A DNA stretch of 64,000 bases from Streptomyces sp. NBC_01217 (GTDB taxonomy: Bacteria > Actinomycetota > Actinomycetes > Streptomycetales > Streptomycetaceae). The stretch's first letter is position 1. The number at the start of each line of letters is the position of its first letter. The DNA lies in NCBI RefSeq assembly GCF_035994185.1, contig NZ_CP108538.1, forward strand, positions 6,637,501 through 6,701,500, read 5' to 3'. Positions 52,927-61,741 of this stretch are shown one piece after another. Under the pieces are notes generated by a model, which made no database searches, was not told where the DNA came from, and worked only from the letters and a program-made list of their open reading frames with translations. Made by a program: the position numbers and the translations under genes.

Positions 52927-53175
52927 TCAGGAAGTGGGAGGCGTACCCGGCGGCGTACCACCCTCGTGCTTGTGGGTCAGGCGCTCGACCGCGTCCTTGG
53001 CCTTCCTCGTGCCGGACTCGATCTTGTCGCTGTACTTGCCCTTGGTCTTTTGGTCGACCGTCCGTGCGGCCTTGTCGAGCCCTTGGTCGATCTTGTCCCC
53101 GTGCTGATGCGCGAGATCGCCGACCTTTTCCTTGGCGGGGCTCAGCTTGGCCTTCAAATTGTCCAGGAAGCCCAT
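52927..53175 (-). CDS. Antitoxin-like small protein (Rv0909 family)
   Basis: 82 residues, very Lys/Asp-rich and helical. It starts MGFLDNLKAKLSPAKEKV and contains KIDQGLDKAARTVDQKTKGKY. This is the pattern of the actinobacterial family annotated as antitoxin (Rv0909-like) or CsbD-like stress proteins. No toxin gene is adjacent, so toxin-antitoxin function is only nominal. The 3' end carries a Gly/Pro/Thr tail. Confidence 0.8.
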   Translation of the reverse strand: MGFLDNLKAKLSPAKEKVGDLAHQHGDKIDQGLDKAARTVDQKTKGKYSDKIESGTRKAKDAVERLTHKHEGGTPPGTPPTS

Positions 53176-53414
53176 CGGGCACCTTCCCTGCTGGGGGGAC
53201 TGGGGTCGGGCGCCCTCCCCGGCCTTGCTGTCGGCGGCCTTGGCAGGCAGCCCTGATGGTGAACGGCAAACCGTGAAAAAACGCCCGTATTCACTAATGA
53301 ATTCTACCGGCACGGGCGATGATCCGCGCCGCCCGGGGCGGCGAACGACTCCCCGCCGGGGCCGGACACCTCACTCGTTCGGGAAGAAGGCCGGAGGTTT
53401 GCGAGACTGGGGCG

Positions 53415-54353
53415 GTGAGAAGTACAGCTCCCGCGCCGCGGGTCATCACCGTCGTCGGTCCCACTGCAGCCGGAAAGTCCGATCTGGGGGTATTTCTAGC
53501 TCAGCAGCTCGACGGCGAAGTGGTCAACGCCGACTCCATGCAGCTCTACCGGGGGATGGATATCGGCACCGCGAAGCTGACGCTCTCCGAACGAGGGAAC
53601 GTTCCGCACCACCTGCTGGACATCTGGGACGTCACCGAGACGGCCAGCGTCGCCGAGTACCAGCGGCTGGCCCGCGCCGAGATCGACCGGCTGCTGGCCG
53701 CGGGCCGTACTCCCGTGCTGGTCGGCGGCTCCGGGCTTTACGTGAAGGGCGTCATCGACGCCCTGGAGTTCCCCGGCACGGACCCCGGCGTACGGGCCAG
53801 GCTGGAGGAGGAGCTGGTCGAACGCGGCTCCGGAGCGCTGCACGCCCGGCTCGCCGCCGCCGACCCCGAAGCGGGCCGGGCCATCCTGCCGAGCAATGGC
53901 CGCCGCATCGTCAGGGCCTTGGAGGTCATCGAGATCACCGGCAAGCCCTTCACCGCCAACCTCCCGGGTGACGATGCGGTGTACGACACCGTCCAGATCG
54001 GCGTCGACGTGGCCCGCCCAGAACTCGACGAACGCATCGCCCTGAGGGTCGACCGCATGTGGGCGGCCGGACTCGTCGACGAGGTGCGCGCCCTGGAGGC
54101 GCACGGTCTGCGCGAGGGGCGGACCGCGGCCAGGGCGCTCGGCTACCAGCAGGTGCTTGCCGCGCTGGCCCGGCAATGCACCGAGGAAGAGGCGCGCGCC
54201 GAGACCGTGCGCGCCACCAAACGATTCGCGCGCCGTCAGGACTCATGGTTTCGCCGCGACCCCCGGGTCCACTGGCTCAATGGTGCCGCGGAGCATCGCG
54301 GAGAACTTCCGCAACGGGCGCTGGCGTTGGTCGAACGAGCGGTTACAGCCTGA
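53415..54353 (+). CDS. miaA: tRNA dimethylallyltransferase MiaA
   Basis: 312 residues, as in S. coelicolor. It transfers a dimethylallyl group to A37 of UNN-decoding tRNAs. The P-loop is GPTAAGKSDL near residue 15, then NADSMQLYRGMDIGTAK, the Gly-rich VGGSGLYVKGVI and the C-terminal FARRQDSWFRRDPRVHW. Its product is the substrate of MiaB. GTG at 53415 is chosen by alignment to the family N-terminus. dapF and rshA follow on the same strand. Confidence 0.96.
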   Translation: MRSTAPAPRVITVVGPTAAGKSDLGVFLAQQLDGEVVNADSMQLYRGMDIGTAKLTLSERGNVPHHLLDIWDVTETASVAEYQRLARAEIDRLLAAGRTPVLVGGSGLYVKGVIDALEFPGTDPGVRARLEEELVERGSGALHARLAAADPEAGRAILPSNGRRIVRALEVIEITGKPFTANLPGDDAVYDTVQIGVDVARPELDERIALRVDRMWAAGLVDEVRALEAHGLREGRTAARALGYQQVLAALARQCTEEEARAETVRATKRFARRQDSWFRRDPRVHWLNGAAEHRGELPQRALALVERAVTA

Positions 54354-54460
54354 TCACGTGATGGCATCGGGACGCCCTGCCCGTCATTTCGGTGACCGGG
54401 GGCGTGCCATCATCGAGCATCGATCGACCAGTGGAGTCCGAGTTGGGAGGGCGCGTGGCG

Positions 54461-54898
54461 ATGGAGGCCGGCCCTCGCGACACGGAACAAGACGCACCGG
54501 ACACGCTGCACGAGGCAGGACGCTTGAGCCCCGACGGGCCCGATGAGCTCGAAGTGACCCCCGAGGTCGAGGTCGAGCTGCGGCCCGCACGGCGTCTGCG
54601 CGTCTGGCAGCTCGCTCCGATCGTCATGCTCGCCGCAGTGGGATCGCTGATGTTCGCGTTCCCGCTGGCCTTCGAGTTCGGCGACGGCGGCGCGGTCGTC
54701 GCCATGCTGGGCCTGCTGATCAGCTGCTGCGCCGCGGGCTGGGGCATGATGGCCGCCCGCCGCGTGGGATACACCTGGCCCGGGCTGCCGCAGAGGGGCG
54801 CGGGTGAGCGGTCCGACTGGCGCGTGATCGCCCTGTACGTCGCCGTGTGTGCCGCCCTGGTCGCCCTGGCGGTCTGGCGCGTGGCACGCCTTCGCTGA
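54461..54898 (+). CDS. Conserved membrane protein, three transmembrane helices
   Basis: 145 residues. An acidic cytoplasmic N-terminus (1-45) is followed by hydrophobic helices at about 47-67, 75-97 and 122-140. No domain of known function is recognised. It lies between miaA and dapF on the same strand. RBS GGGAGGG at 54445 fits ATG 54461 at 9 nt. A GTG two codons earlier is too close to it. Confidence 0.75.
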   Translation: MEAGPRDTEQDAPDTLHEAGRLSPDGPDELEVTPEVEVELRPARRLRVWQLAPIVMLAAVGSLMFAFPLAFEFGDGGAVVAMLGLLISCCAAGWGMMAARRVGYTWPGLPQRGAGERSDWRVIALYVAVCAALVALAVWRVARLR

Positions 54899-55012
54899 CG
54901 AACGAGCCGGCCCCACCACTGCTACGCGGCCCCGCCGGACACGATGCCGGGTCTGCGTCCGGCGCGGGGCCCGGTTTCGGCGGGTGGCGGTGGTGCCTCG
55001 TACAGTTGCTCT

Positions 55013-55885
55013 GTGAGCACCTCGCAGATCGCCTTCCTCAAGGGTCACGGCACCGAGAACGACTTCGTGATCGTTCCCGACCCGGACAACGCCCTCGACC
55101 TGCCCGCCACCCTCGTCGCCCGGCTGTGCGACCGCCGGGCCGGTATCGGTGGTGACGGGCTGCTGCACGTCGTACGGTCCGCCGCGCATCCGGAGGCGCG
55201 GGCCATGGCGGGCGAGGCCGAGTGGTTCATGGACTACCGCAACGCCGACGGTTCGATCGCCGAGATGTGCGGCAACGGCGTACGGGTCTTCGCCCACTAT
55301 CTGCAGCGTGCCGGGCACGTCGAGGAGGGCGACCTCGCCGTCGCGACCCGGGGCGGCGTGAAGCAGGTGCACATCGACAAGGGCGGTGACATCACGGTCT
55401 CCATGGGGCGCGCGATCCTCCCCGAGAGCGGCGTCACGGTCACCCTGGACGGCCGCAGCTGGGCCGCCCGCAATGTGAACATGGGCAATCCGCACGCGGT
55501 CGCTTTCGTCGACGACCTGGCGCACGCCGGTGATCTCCGATCCGTACCGCCGTTCAGCCCCCCGGCCGTCTACCCCGACGGCGTCAACATCGAATTCGTC
55601 GTGGACCGCGGACCGCGCCATGTTGCCATGCGCGTCCATGAGCGCGGCTCCGGCGAGACCCGCTCCTGCGGCACGGGCGCCTGCGCCGTGGCCGTCGCCA
55701 CGGCCCGCAGGGACGGCGCCGACCCCACGGAGACCGGCACCCCGGTCACGTACACGGTGGATCTCCCCGGCGGCACTCTCGTGATCACCGAGCGGCCGGA
55801 CGGCGAGGTCGAGATGACCGGAGCCGCCGTGATCGTCGCCGAAGGTGTGATCGACTCCGCCTGGCTCGAAACGGCGATCGGCTAG
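55013..55885 (+). CDS. dapF: Diaminopimelate epimerase
   Basis: 290 residues. It converts LL- to meso-diaminopimelate for lysine and peptidoglycan synthesis, without cofactor. The two catalytic cysteines are in AEMCGNGVRVF and in RSCGTGACAVA. GxGNDF is present as GHGTENDF near the N-terminus. GTG at 55013 gives the family start STSQIAFLKGHG. Streptomyces peptidoglycan uses LL-Dap, so the enzyme mainly serves lysine synthesis. Confidence 0.96.
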   Translation: MSTSQIAFLKGHGTENDFVIVPDPDNALDLPATLVARLCDRRAGIGGDGLLHVVRSAAHPEARAMAGEAEWFMDYRNADGSIAEMCGNGVRVFAHYLQRAGHVEEGDLAVATRGGVKQVHIDKGGDITVSMGRAILPESGVTVTLDGRSWAARNVNMGNPHAVAFVDDLAHAGDLRSVPPFSPPAVYPDGVNIEFVVDRGPRHVAMRVHERGSGETRSCGTGACAVAVATARRDGADPTETGTPVTYTVDLPGGTLVITERPDGEVEMTGAAVIVAEGVIDSAWLETAIG

Positions 55886-56025
55886 AGCTTCGCTCGAATG
55901 GGTGATCCGTTTCACGCTGAGCGAGAGCCGGACTCCGCCACGTGGTGGGCTCGGTAGCATCAAGCACCGGCCCGGAGGCGCGACCGCACCTCCCCACCGC
56001 CGGTCAATGTCGCCGGAGGTGCCCC

Positions 56026-58182
56026 ATGAGTGCAGAGGCCACCAACTCGGGTGCTCCCATCCGCAGACGGAGCCGTCCCCGGATCGATCTGCGCAGGCTC
56101 GGCCGCGTCGCGTTACTCGGCCCCGTCTCCCGCGACCGGCTGCCCGACGCGATCGGCCATGTCGCCGAGGCCCACCGTGCCCACTACCCGGATGCCGACC
56201 TCTCCATCCTGCACCGGGCCTACGTACTCGCGGAGTCCTCCCACCGCGGACAGATGCGCAAGAGCGGCGAGCCGTACATCACGCACCCCCTCGCCGTCAC
56301 ACTGATCCTCGCCGAACTCGGCGCCGAGACCACGACACTCACGGCCTCGCTGCTCCACGACACCGTCGAGGACACCGAGGTGACCCTCGATCAGGTACGG
56401 GAGCAGTTCGGCAAAGAGGTCTGCTACCTCGTCGACGGCGTCACCAAACTCGAAAAGGTCGACTACGGAGCGGCGGCCGAACCCGAGACCTTCCGCAAGA
56501 TGCTGGTCGCCACCGGGGACGACGTCCGGGTGATGTCGATCAAGCTCGCCGACCGGCTGCACAACATGCGCACCCTCGGTGTGATGCGCCCCGAGAAACA
56601 GGCCAGGATCGCCAAGGTCACCAGTGACGTGCTGATCCCGCTGGCCGAACGGCTCGGCGTACAGGCCCTCAAGACCGAGCTGGAGGACCTCGTCTTCGCG
56701 ATCCTCCACCCCGAGGAGTACGAACACACCCGCGCGCTGATCGCCACCGCGTCGGCGCAGCCGGACGCCTCCGGCGCCGCGGCCGCCCAGGACCCGCTCG
56801 TCGCCATCGCCGAGAGCGTCGCAGCGGTGCTGCGGGAGGCCGGCATTCCCGCGGAAGTCCTCATCAGGCCCCGCCACTACGTCTCCGTGCACCGCGTCAG
56901 GATCAAACGCGGCGAACTGCGCGGCACCGACTTCGGCCGGCTGCTGGTCCTCGTCGGCGAGGACGCCGACTGCTATGCCGTCCTCGGCGAACTGCACACC
57001 TGCTTCACGCCGGTGATCTCCGAGTTCAAGGACTTCATCGCCGCCCCCAAGTTCAACCTGTACCAGTCACTGCACACCGCGGTCGTGGGCCCCGACGGCG
57101 CGGTCGCCGAAGTCCTCATCCGTACGCACCGGATGCACAAGGTCGCCGAGGCGGGTGTCATCGCCCTCGGTAATCCGTACACCGCGGACAGCGGCGGCGC
57201 CCTCCAGTCCGACGAGCCCGCGGACGGAGAGCGCGCCGACCCGACCCGGCCCGGCTGGCTCTCCAGGCTCCTCGAATGGCAGCAGGCCGCCCCGGACCCC
57301 GACACCTTCTGGACCACGCTCCGCGCCGACCTCGCCCAGGACCGGGAGATCACGGTCTTCCGCACCGACGGCGGCACACTCGGACTGCCCGCCGGAGCCA
57401 GCTGCGTCGACGCCGCCTACGCGCAGTACGGCGACGAGGCGCACAGTTGCATCGGCGCCCGGGTCAACGGCCGCCTGGCCACCCTCGGCACCGTACTGAG
57501 CGACGGCGACACCGTGCAGCTGCTGCTCGCCGAGGACGCCGCATCCGGCCCCTCGCCCGACTGGCTCGACCACGCCCGGACACCCACCGCCCGCATCGCC
57601 ATCACCGGCTGGCTGGACGCCCACCCCGAGGACGCCCAGGGCGCGCACAGCGGCAGGCCCGCGGAGCCCAGGCCCGAACCACAGCCCCAGGAGAGCGCCG
57701 ACCCCGGGCCCGCCCGGCCCAGGAGACGCGGCGCGAGCGCCGTGGTGGACCGGCCGGACGCCGCCGTACGTCTCGCGGGCTGCTGCACCCCCGTACCACC
57801 GGACGCCGTCACCGGATTCGTCGTGCGAGGCGGCGCCGTCACCGTGCACCGGCTGGAATGTCCCGCGGTAGCCCGGATGCAGGCCGTCGGCCGGGTGCCG
57901 GTCTCGGCGAGCTGGGGCGACACGGCCGGGTGCAGGGTCACCCTGGTCGCCGAGTCCTTCGGACGGTCCCGGCTGCTCGCCGACCTCACCGAGGCGATTG
58001 CGACGGCGGACGCGGCGATCATCTCCGCCACCGTCGAACCGCCCAGCGAACAGCGGGTCCGGCACACCTACACACTGCAGCTCCCCGACGCGGCCGGACT
58101 GCCGGCGCTGATGCGCGCGATGCGTGACGTACCCGGTGTGTACGACGTGAGCCGCGCCCAGCACCCCGCCACCACCGTCTGA
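56026..58182 (+). CDS. rshA: RelA/SpoT homologue RshA
   Basis: 718 residues. The HD hydrolase domain (about 40-200) has HRGQMRKSGEPYITHP and the metal-binding HDTVEDTE, with His111 and Asp112 intact. The synthetase-like domain (about 280-400) retains RPRHYVSVHR and FKDFIAAPKFNLYQSLHTAV but lacks the DLxAxR-type segment, and the final AAHW motif is replaced by IALG. TGS and ACT-like domains follow. In S. coelicolor RshA (SCO5794) is a second ppGpp enzyme beside RelA. ATG at 56026 has GGAGGT at 5 nt. Confidence 0.9.
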   Translation: MSAEATNSGAPIRRRSRPRIDLRRLGRVALLGPVSRDRLPDAIGHVAEAHRAHYPDADLSILHRAYVLAESSHRGQMRKSGEPYITHPLAVTLILAELGAETTTLTASLLHDTVEDTEVTLDQVREQFGKEVCYLVDGVTKLEKVDYGAAAEPETFRKMLVATGDDVRVMSIKLADRLHNMRTLGVMRPEKQARIAKVTSDVLIPLAERLGVQALKTELEDLVFAILHPEEYEHTRALIATASAQPDASGAAAAQDPLVAIAESVAAVLREAGIPAEVLIRPRHYVSVHRVRIKRGELRGTDFGRLLVLVGEDADCYAVLGELHTCFTPVISEFKDFIAAPKFNLYQSLHTAVVGPDGAVAEVLIRTHRMHKVAEAGVIALGNPYTADSGGALQSDEPADGERADPTRPGWLSRLLEWQQAAPDPDTFWTTLRADLAQDREITVFRTDGGTLGLPAGASCVDAAYAQYGDEAHSCIGARVNGRLATLGTVLSDGDTVQLLLAEDAASGPSPDWLDHARTPTARIAITGWLDAHPEDAQGAHSGRPAEPRPEPQPQESADPGPARPRRRGASAVVDRPDAAVRLAGCCTPVPPDAVTGFVVRGGAVTVHRLECPAVARMQAVGRVPVSASWGDTAGCRVTLVAESFGRSRLLADLTEAIATADAAIISATVEPPSEQRVRHTYTLQLPDAAGLPALMRAMRDVPGVYDVSRAQHPATTV

Positions 58183-58281
58183 TCCCGCCGCACGCAGCGC
58201 CATCTGCCCCAGCGATCTCGTTCGAGTGGCGCGGCGCGCGCCGCGCCCTGCCCGGACGGGAGTCGCTGGTAGCGGTAGTTC

Positions 58282-59736
58282 ATGCCGTTCATCTCCCGCC
58301 GACTGCGGGCCGCTCTGCTGGCCGCCGCATCGGCCACCCTCGTCGCCGCCGCCCTCCCCTCGCCCGTGCCGCTCGGCATCGGCGATCCACTCTTCCCGCA
58401 TCTCGGTAACCCCGGGTATGACGTCCTCTCCTACGACATCGGCCTGACCTACCACGGCAGCAACAGCAAGCCACTGGACGCCGTCACCACGATCGACGCG
58501 CGGACGACCGGGCCTCTGGACCGGATCAACCTCGACTTCACCCGGGGCACCGTCAGCGCGGTCGAAATCAACGGTCAGCGCGCCGGCTTCGCCATGGCCG
58601 ACGAGGACCTGGTCATCAAGCCCCCCGGCCGGCTCTCCGCCGGAGTGCCGCTCCGCATCACCGTCCGGCACACCAGCGAACCGGGCGGAGACCGGGGCAG
58701 CGGCGGCTGGCTGCGGACCGCCGACGGCCTGGCCATGGCCAACCAGGCCGATGCCGCACACCGGGTCTTCCCGAGCAACGACCACCCCGCCGACAAGGCG
58801 TACTTCACCTTCCGGATCACCGCGCCCAAGGACCTCACGGCGGTGGCCAACGGCCTGCCTGCCGGCACCGCCCGGCACGGCGCCCAGACCACCTGGACCT
58901 ACCGGACCGAACATCCGATGGCCACCGAACTGGCTCAGGTCACCATCGGCCGTTCCACCGTCCTGAAACGGACCGGGCCGCACGGACTGCCGGTACGCGA
59001 TGTGGTGCCGAGCGCCGACCGCAAGCAGCTGGAACCCTGGCTCAGCAAGACATCAGGTCAGCTGGAATGGATGGAAAAGCAGGTGGGCCCCTACCCCTTC
59101 GAGACATACGGGCTGCTGGTCGCCGCCACCGAAACCGGCTTCGAGCTGGAGACCCAGACGCTCTCGCTCTTCGAACGGACCCTGTTCACCAATACCGCCT
59201 ACCCCAAGTGGTACGTCGACTCGATCATGGTGCACGAGCTCGCCCACCAGTGGTTCGGCAACAGCGTCACCCCGCGGACATGGTCCGATCTGTGGCTCAA
59301 CGAGGGACACGCCACCTGGTACGAGGCCCGCTACGCCGAGGAGCACGCCGACCAGCCGCTGGAACGCCGGATGCGTGAGGCATACATCAGGTCCGACGGC
59401 TGGCGTGCGGCGGGCGGCCCGCCGGCCCGCCCCGGCGTTCCGGCGCCCGGACAGAAGCTCAGCCTGTTCCGGCCGGTGGTGTACGACGGCAGCGCACTGA
59501 TCCTTTACGCGCTGCGCCAGGAGATCGGCAAGAGTGCCTTCGACCGGCTGGAGCGCAGCTGGGTGAGCAAGCACCGGGACTCCAACGCGGCCACCGCGGA
59601 CTTCGTCCGGCTGGCGTCGCAGACCGCGGGCCGCGACCTGACCCCGTTCTTCGACGGCTGGCTGTACAAGAAGAAGACTCCGCCGATGCCGGGACATCCG
59701 GATTGGCACAGTGACAAGCCCGCGAAGCAGCGATAA
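58282..59736 (+). CDS. Secreted M1 family zinc metallopeptidase
   Basis: 484 residues. A signal peptide (about 1-30, RRLRAALLAAASATLVAAALP) precedes an aminopeptidase N-like fold. The zinc site is complete: HELAHQW with His318, Glu319, His322, and Glu341 in LWLNEGHATW. The exopeptidase GAMEN motif is replaced by ETGFELETQ, as in related secreted Streptomyces enzymes. It lacks the long C-terminal helical domain of full aminopeptidase N, so it is a short form acting outside the cell. Confidence 0.93.
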   Translation: MPFISRRLRAALLAAASATLVAAALPSPVPLGIGDPLFPHLGNPGYDVLSYDIGLTYHGSNSKPLDAVTTIDARTTGPLDRINLDFTRGTVSAVEINGQRAGFAMADEDLVIKPPGRLSAGVPLRITVRHTSEPGGDRGSGGWLRTADGLAMANQADAAHRVFPSNDHPADKAYFTFRITAPKDLTAVANGLPAGTARHGAQTTWTYRTEHPMATELAQVTIGRSTVLKRTGPHGLPVRDVVPSADRKQLEPWLSKTSGQLEWMEKQVGPYPFETYGLLVAATETGFELETQTLSLFERTLFTNTAYPKWYVDSIMVHELAHQWFGNSVTPRTWSDLWLNEGHATWYEARYAEEHADQPLERRMREAYIRSDGWRAAGGPPARPGVPAPGQKLSLFRPVVYDGSALILYALRQEIGKSAFDRLERSWVSKHRDSNAATADFVRLASQTAGRDLTPFFDGWLYKKKTPPMPGHPDWHSDKPAKQR

Positions 59737-59839
59737 ACCCGGATGACGGGCCTGGCGGACCATGCCACTATCGACGGGGTCGCCGCGGCGGCCGGACCGG
59801 GTTCCCGACAGCGGGAATCATCGGGAGAGGTCACGCGTT

Positions 59840-61396
59840 GTGACTGACGTAACGGACTTCCATCGACGTAAGGATCCAATGACCTCCTCTTCTCTTCCCC
59901 AGGACGCGCAGGACGCGCAGAGCGCTACGGAGAATGTCACCGAGAGCCTCACAGAGAGCCTTCGGGCCGACGCCCTGATGGAAGAGGACGTCGCCTGGAG
60001 CCACGCCATCGACGGAGAGCGGGACGGCGAGCAGTTCGACCGCTCCGAGCGCGCCGCGCTGCGGCGTGTGGCAGGACTTTCCACCGAGCTCGAGGACGTC
60101 ACCGAGGTCGAGTACCGACAGCTGCGCCTGGAGCGTGTGGTGCTGGTCGGTGTCTGGACGTCGGGGACCGCGCAGGACGCGGAGAATTCCCTCGCGGAGC
60201 TGGCCGCACTCGCGGAGACGGCGGGCGCCCAGGTGCTCGATGCCGTATTCCAGCGCCGTGACAAGCCGGACCCGGCCACCTACATCGGCTCGGGCAAGGC
60301 ACTGGAGCTGCGTGACATCGTCCTCGAATCAGGAGCCGACACCGTCGTCTGCGACGGTGAGCTCAGCCCGGGCCAGCTGATCCATCTGGAAGACGTAGTC
60401 AAGGTCAAGGTGGTCGACCGGACCGCCCTGATCCTCGACATCTTCGCCCAGCACGCCAAGTCCCGAGAGGGCAAGGCGCAGGTCTCCCTGGCCCAGATGC
60501 AGTACATGCTGCCGCGGCTGCGCGGCTGGGGTCAGTCGCTCTCCCGTCAGATGGGCGGCGGCGGTTCCAGCGGCGGTGGCGGCATGGCAACGCGTGGCCC
60601 CGGTGAGACCAAGATCGAGACGGACCGGCGTCGGATCCGCGAGAAGATGGCGAAGATGCGCCGGGAGATCGCGGAGATGAAGACCGGCCGCGAGATCAAG
60701 CGCCAGGAGCGCAAGCGCAACAGGGTGCCGTCGGTCGCCATCGCCGGCTACACCAACGCGGGCAAGTCCTCGCTCCTCAACCGGCTGACCGGTGCGGGCG
60801 TCCTGGTGGAGAACGCGCTGTTCGCCACCCTGGACCCGACCGTGCGCCGGGCCGAGACGCCGAGCGGCCGGATCTACACCCTGGCCGACACCGTCGGGTT
60901 CGTACGGCATCTGCCGCACCACCTCGTCGAGGCGTTCCGCTCCACCATGGAGGAGGTCGGTGAATCCGATCTGATCCTGCATGTGGTGGACGGCTCGCAC
61001 CCGGTGCCGGAGGAGCAGCTCGCGGCGGTGCGCGAGGTGATCCGCGACGTCGGCGCGGTGGACGTGCCCGAGATCGTGGTGATCAACAAGGCGGATGCGG
61101 CCGATCCGCTGGTGCTGCAGCGGCTGCTGCGCATCGAGAAGCATGCGATCGCCGTTTCGGCGCGTACCGGTGCCGGTATCGACGAGCTGCTCGCACTCAT
61201 CGACTCCGAACTGCCCAGGCCCTCGGTCGAGATCGAGGCGCTCGTGCCCTACACCCGGGGAGGCCTCGTCTCCCGGGTGCACGCCGAGGGCGAGGTGATC
61301 TCCGAGGAGCACACGTCGGAGGGCACCTTGCTCAAGGCGCGGGTACACGAGGAACTGGCAGCCGACCTCTCCTCGTTCGTCCCCGTGGCGCACTGA
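59840..61396 (+). CDS. hflX: Ribosome-associated GTPase HflX
   Basis: 518 residues. The N-terminal HflX domain (about 110-210) has YIGSGKALELRD and DRTALILDIFAQHAKSREGK. A Gly/Ser linker with MGGGGSSGGGG precedes GPGETKIETDRRRIR. The G domain has G1 GYTNAGKSS at 303-311, G2/G3 DPTVRR and DTVGFV, and G4 NKAD. HflX splits stalled 70S ribosomes under stress. GTG at 59840 is used; ATG at 59879 is an alternative since the first 40 residues are poorly conserved. Confidence 0.95.
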   Translation: MTDVTDFHRRKDPMTSSSLPQDAQDAQSATENVTESLTESLRADALMEEDVAWSHAIDGERDGEQFDRSERAALRRVAGLSTELEDVTEVEYRQLRLERVVLVGVWTSGTAQDAENSLAELAALAETAGAQVLDAVFQRRDKPDPATYIGSGKALELRDIVLESGADTVVCDGELSPGQLIHLEDVVKVKVVDRTALILDIFAQHAKSREGKAQVSLAQMQYMLPRLRGWGQSLSRQMGGGGSSGGGGMATRGPGETKIETDRRRIREKMAKMRREIAEMKTGREIKRQERKRNRVPSVAIAGYTNAGKSSLLNRLTGAGVLVENALFATLDPTVRRAETPSGRIYTLADTVGFVRHLPHHLVEAFRSTMEEVGESDLILHVVDGSHPVPEEQLAAVREVIRDVGAVDVPEIVVINKADAADPLVLQRLLRIEKHAIAVSARTGAGIDELLALIDSELPRPSVEIEALVPYTRGGLVSRVHAEGEVISEEHTSEGTLLKARVHEELAADLSSFVPVAH

Positions 61397-61421
61397 CCGC
61401 GGCGCGGTATCCAGTACGGAC

Positions 61422-61455
61422 CGAAGGCCCGCTCCCTCGTCGGAGCGGGCCTTCG
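61422..61455 (+). terminator. Terminator after hflX
   Basis: A perfect 14-bp stem (CGAAGGCCCGCTCC / GGAGCGGGCCTTCG) with a 6-nt loop starts 25 nt after the hflX stop. Because the arms are symmetric, it may also stop transcription from the minus-strand genes beyond. Confidence 0.85.
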
Positions 61456-61474
61456 GGCGTTCCGGCGGCCGCTG

Positions 61475-61600
61475 CTACCGGCCGCCGGCCTTGTCGCTCA
61501 TCGCGGTGAAGACGTCCTGCGCGCCCTTGTACTTGCCATGGACGTGTCGTGCGAAACGGTGGCCTGGCCAACGGCCACCGAAGGCGCGGGGCCACCCCAT
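61475..61600 (-). CDS. Possible 41-residue basic protein
   Basis: A short frame starts MGWPRAFGGRWPGHRFARHV, and ends DKAGGR. About 83% of third positions are G or C, close to real genes here. It is too short for an ordinary gene search, lacks a clear ribosome binding site, and has no recognised homologue. It lies on the same strand after the protease gene. Confidence 0.4.
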   Translation of the reverse strand: MGWPRAFGGRWPGHRFARHVHGKYKGAQDVFTAMSDKAGGR

Positions 61601-61741
61601 GACGGTGCGGACCCTGCCTCCTGCTGCCGCACGGGCGCGGCCGATCCGGGGGCGCAGGAAGGGCCCCGGCGGGCAACTGCCGCACCGGGGCCCTGATGTG
61701 CCGTCACCGTCACCCGAATCACGCCGGGTGACGGTCCGTCG

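Noticed and set aside
52927..53175. Active toxin-antitoxin locus
   Set aside because: The protein belongs to a family named antitoxin, but no toxin gene is adjacent.
57067..58983. Minus-strand frame opposite rshA and the M1 peptidase gene
   Set aside because: It crosses two well-supported genes and has only Gly/Arg/Val-rich composition.
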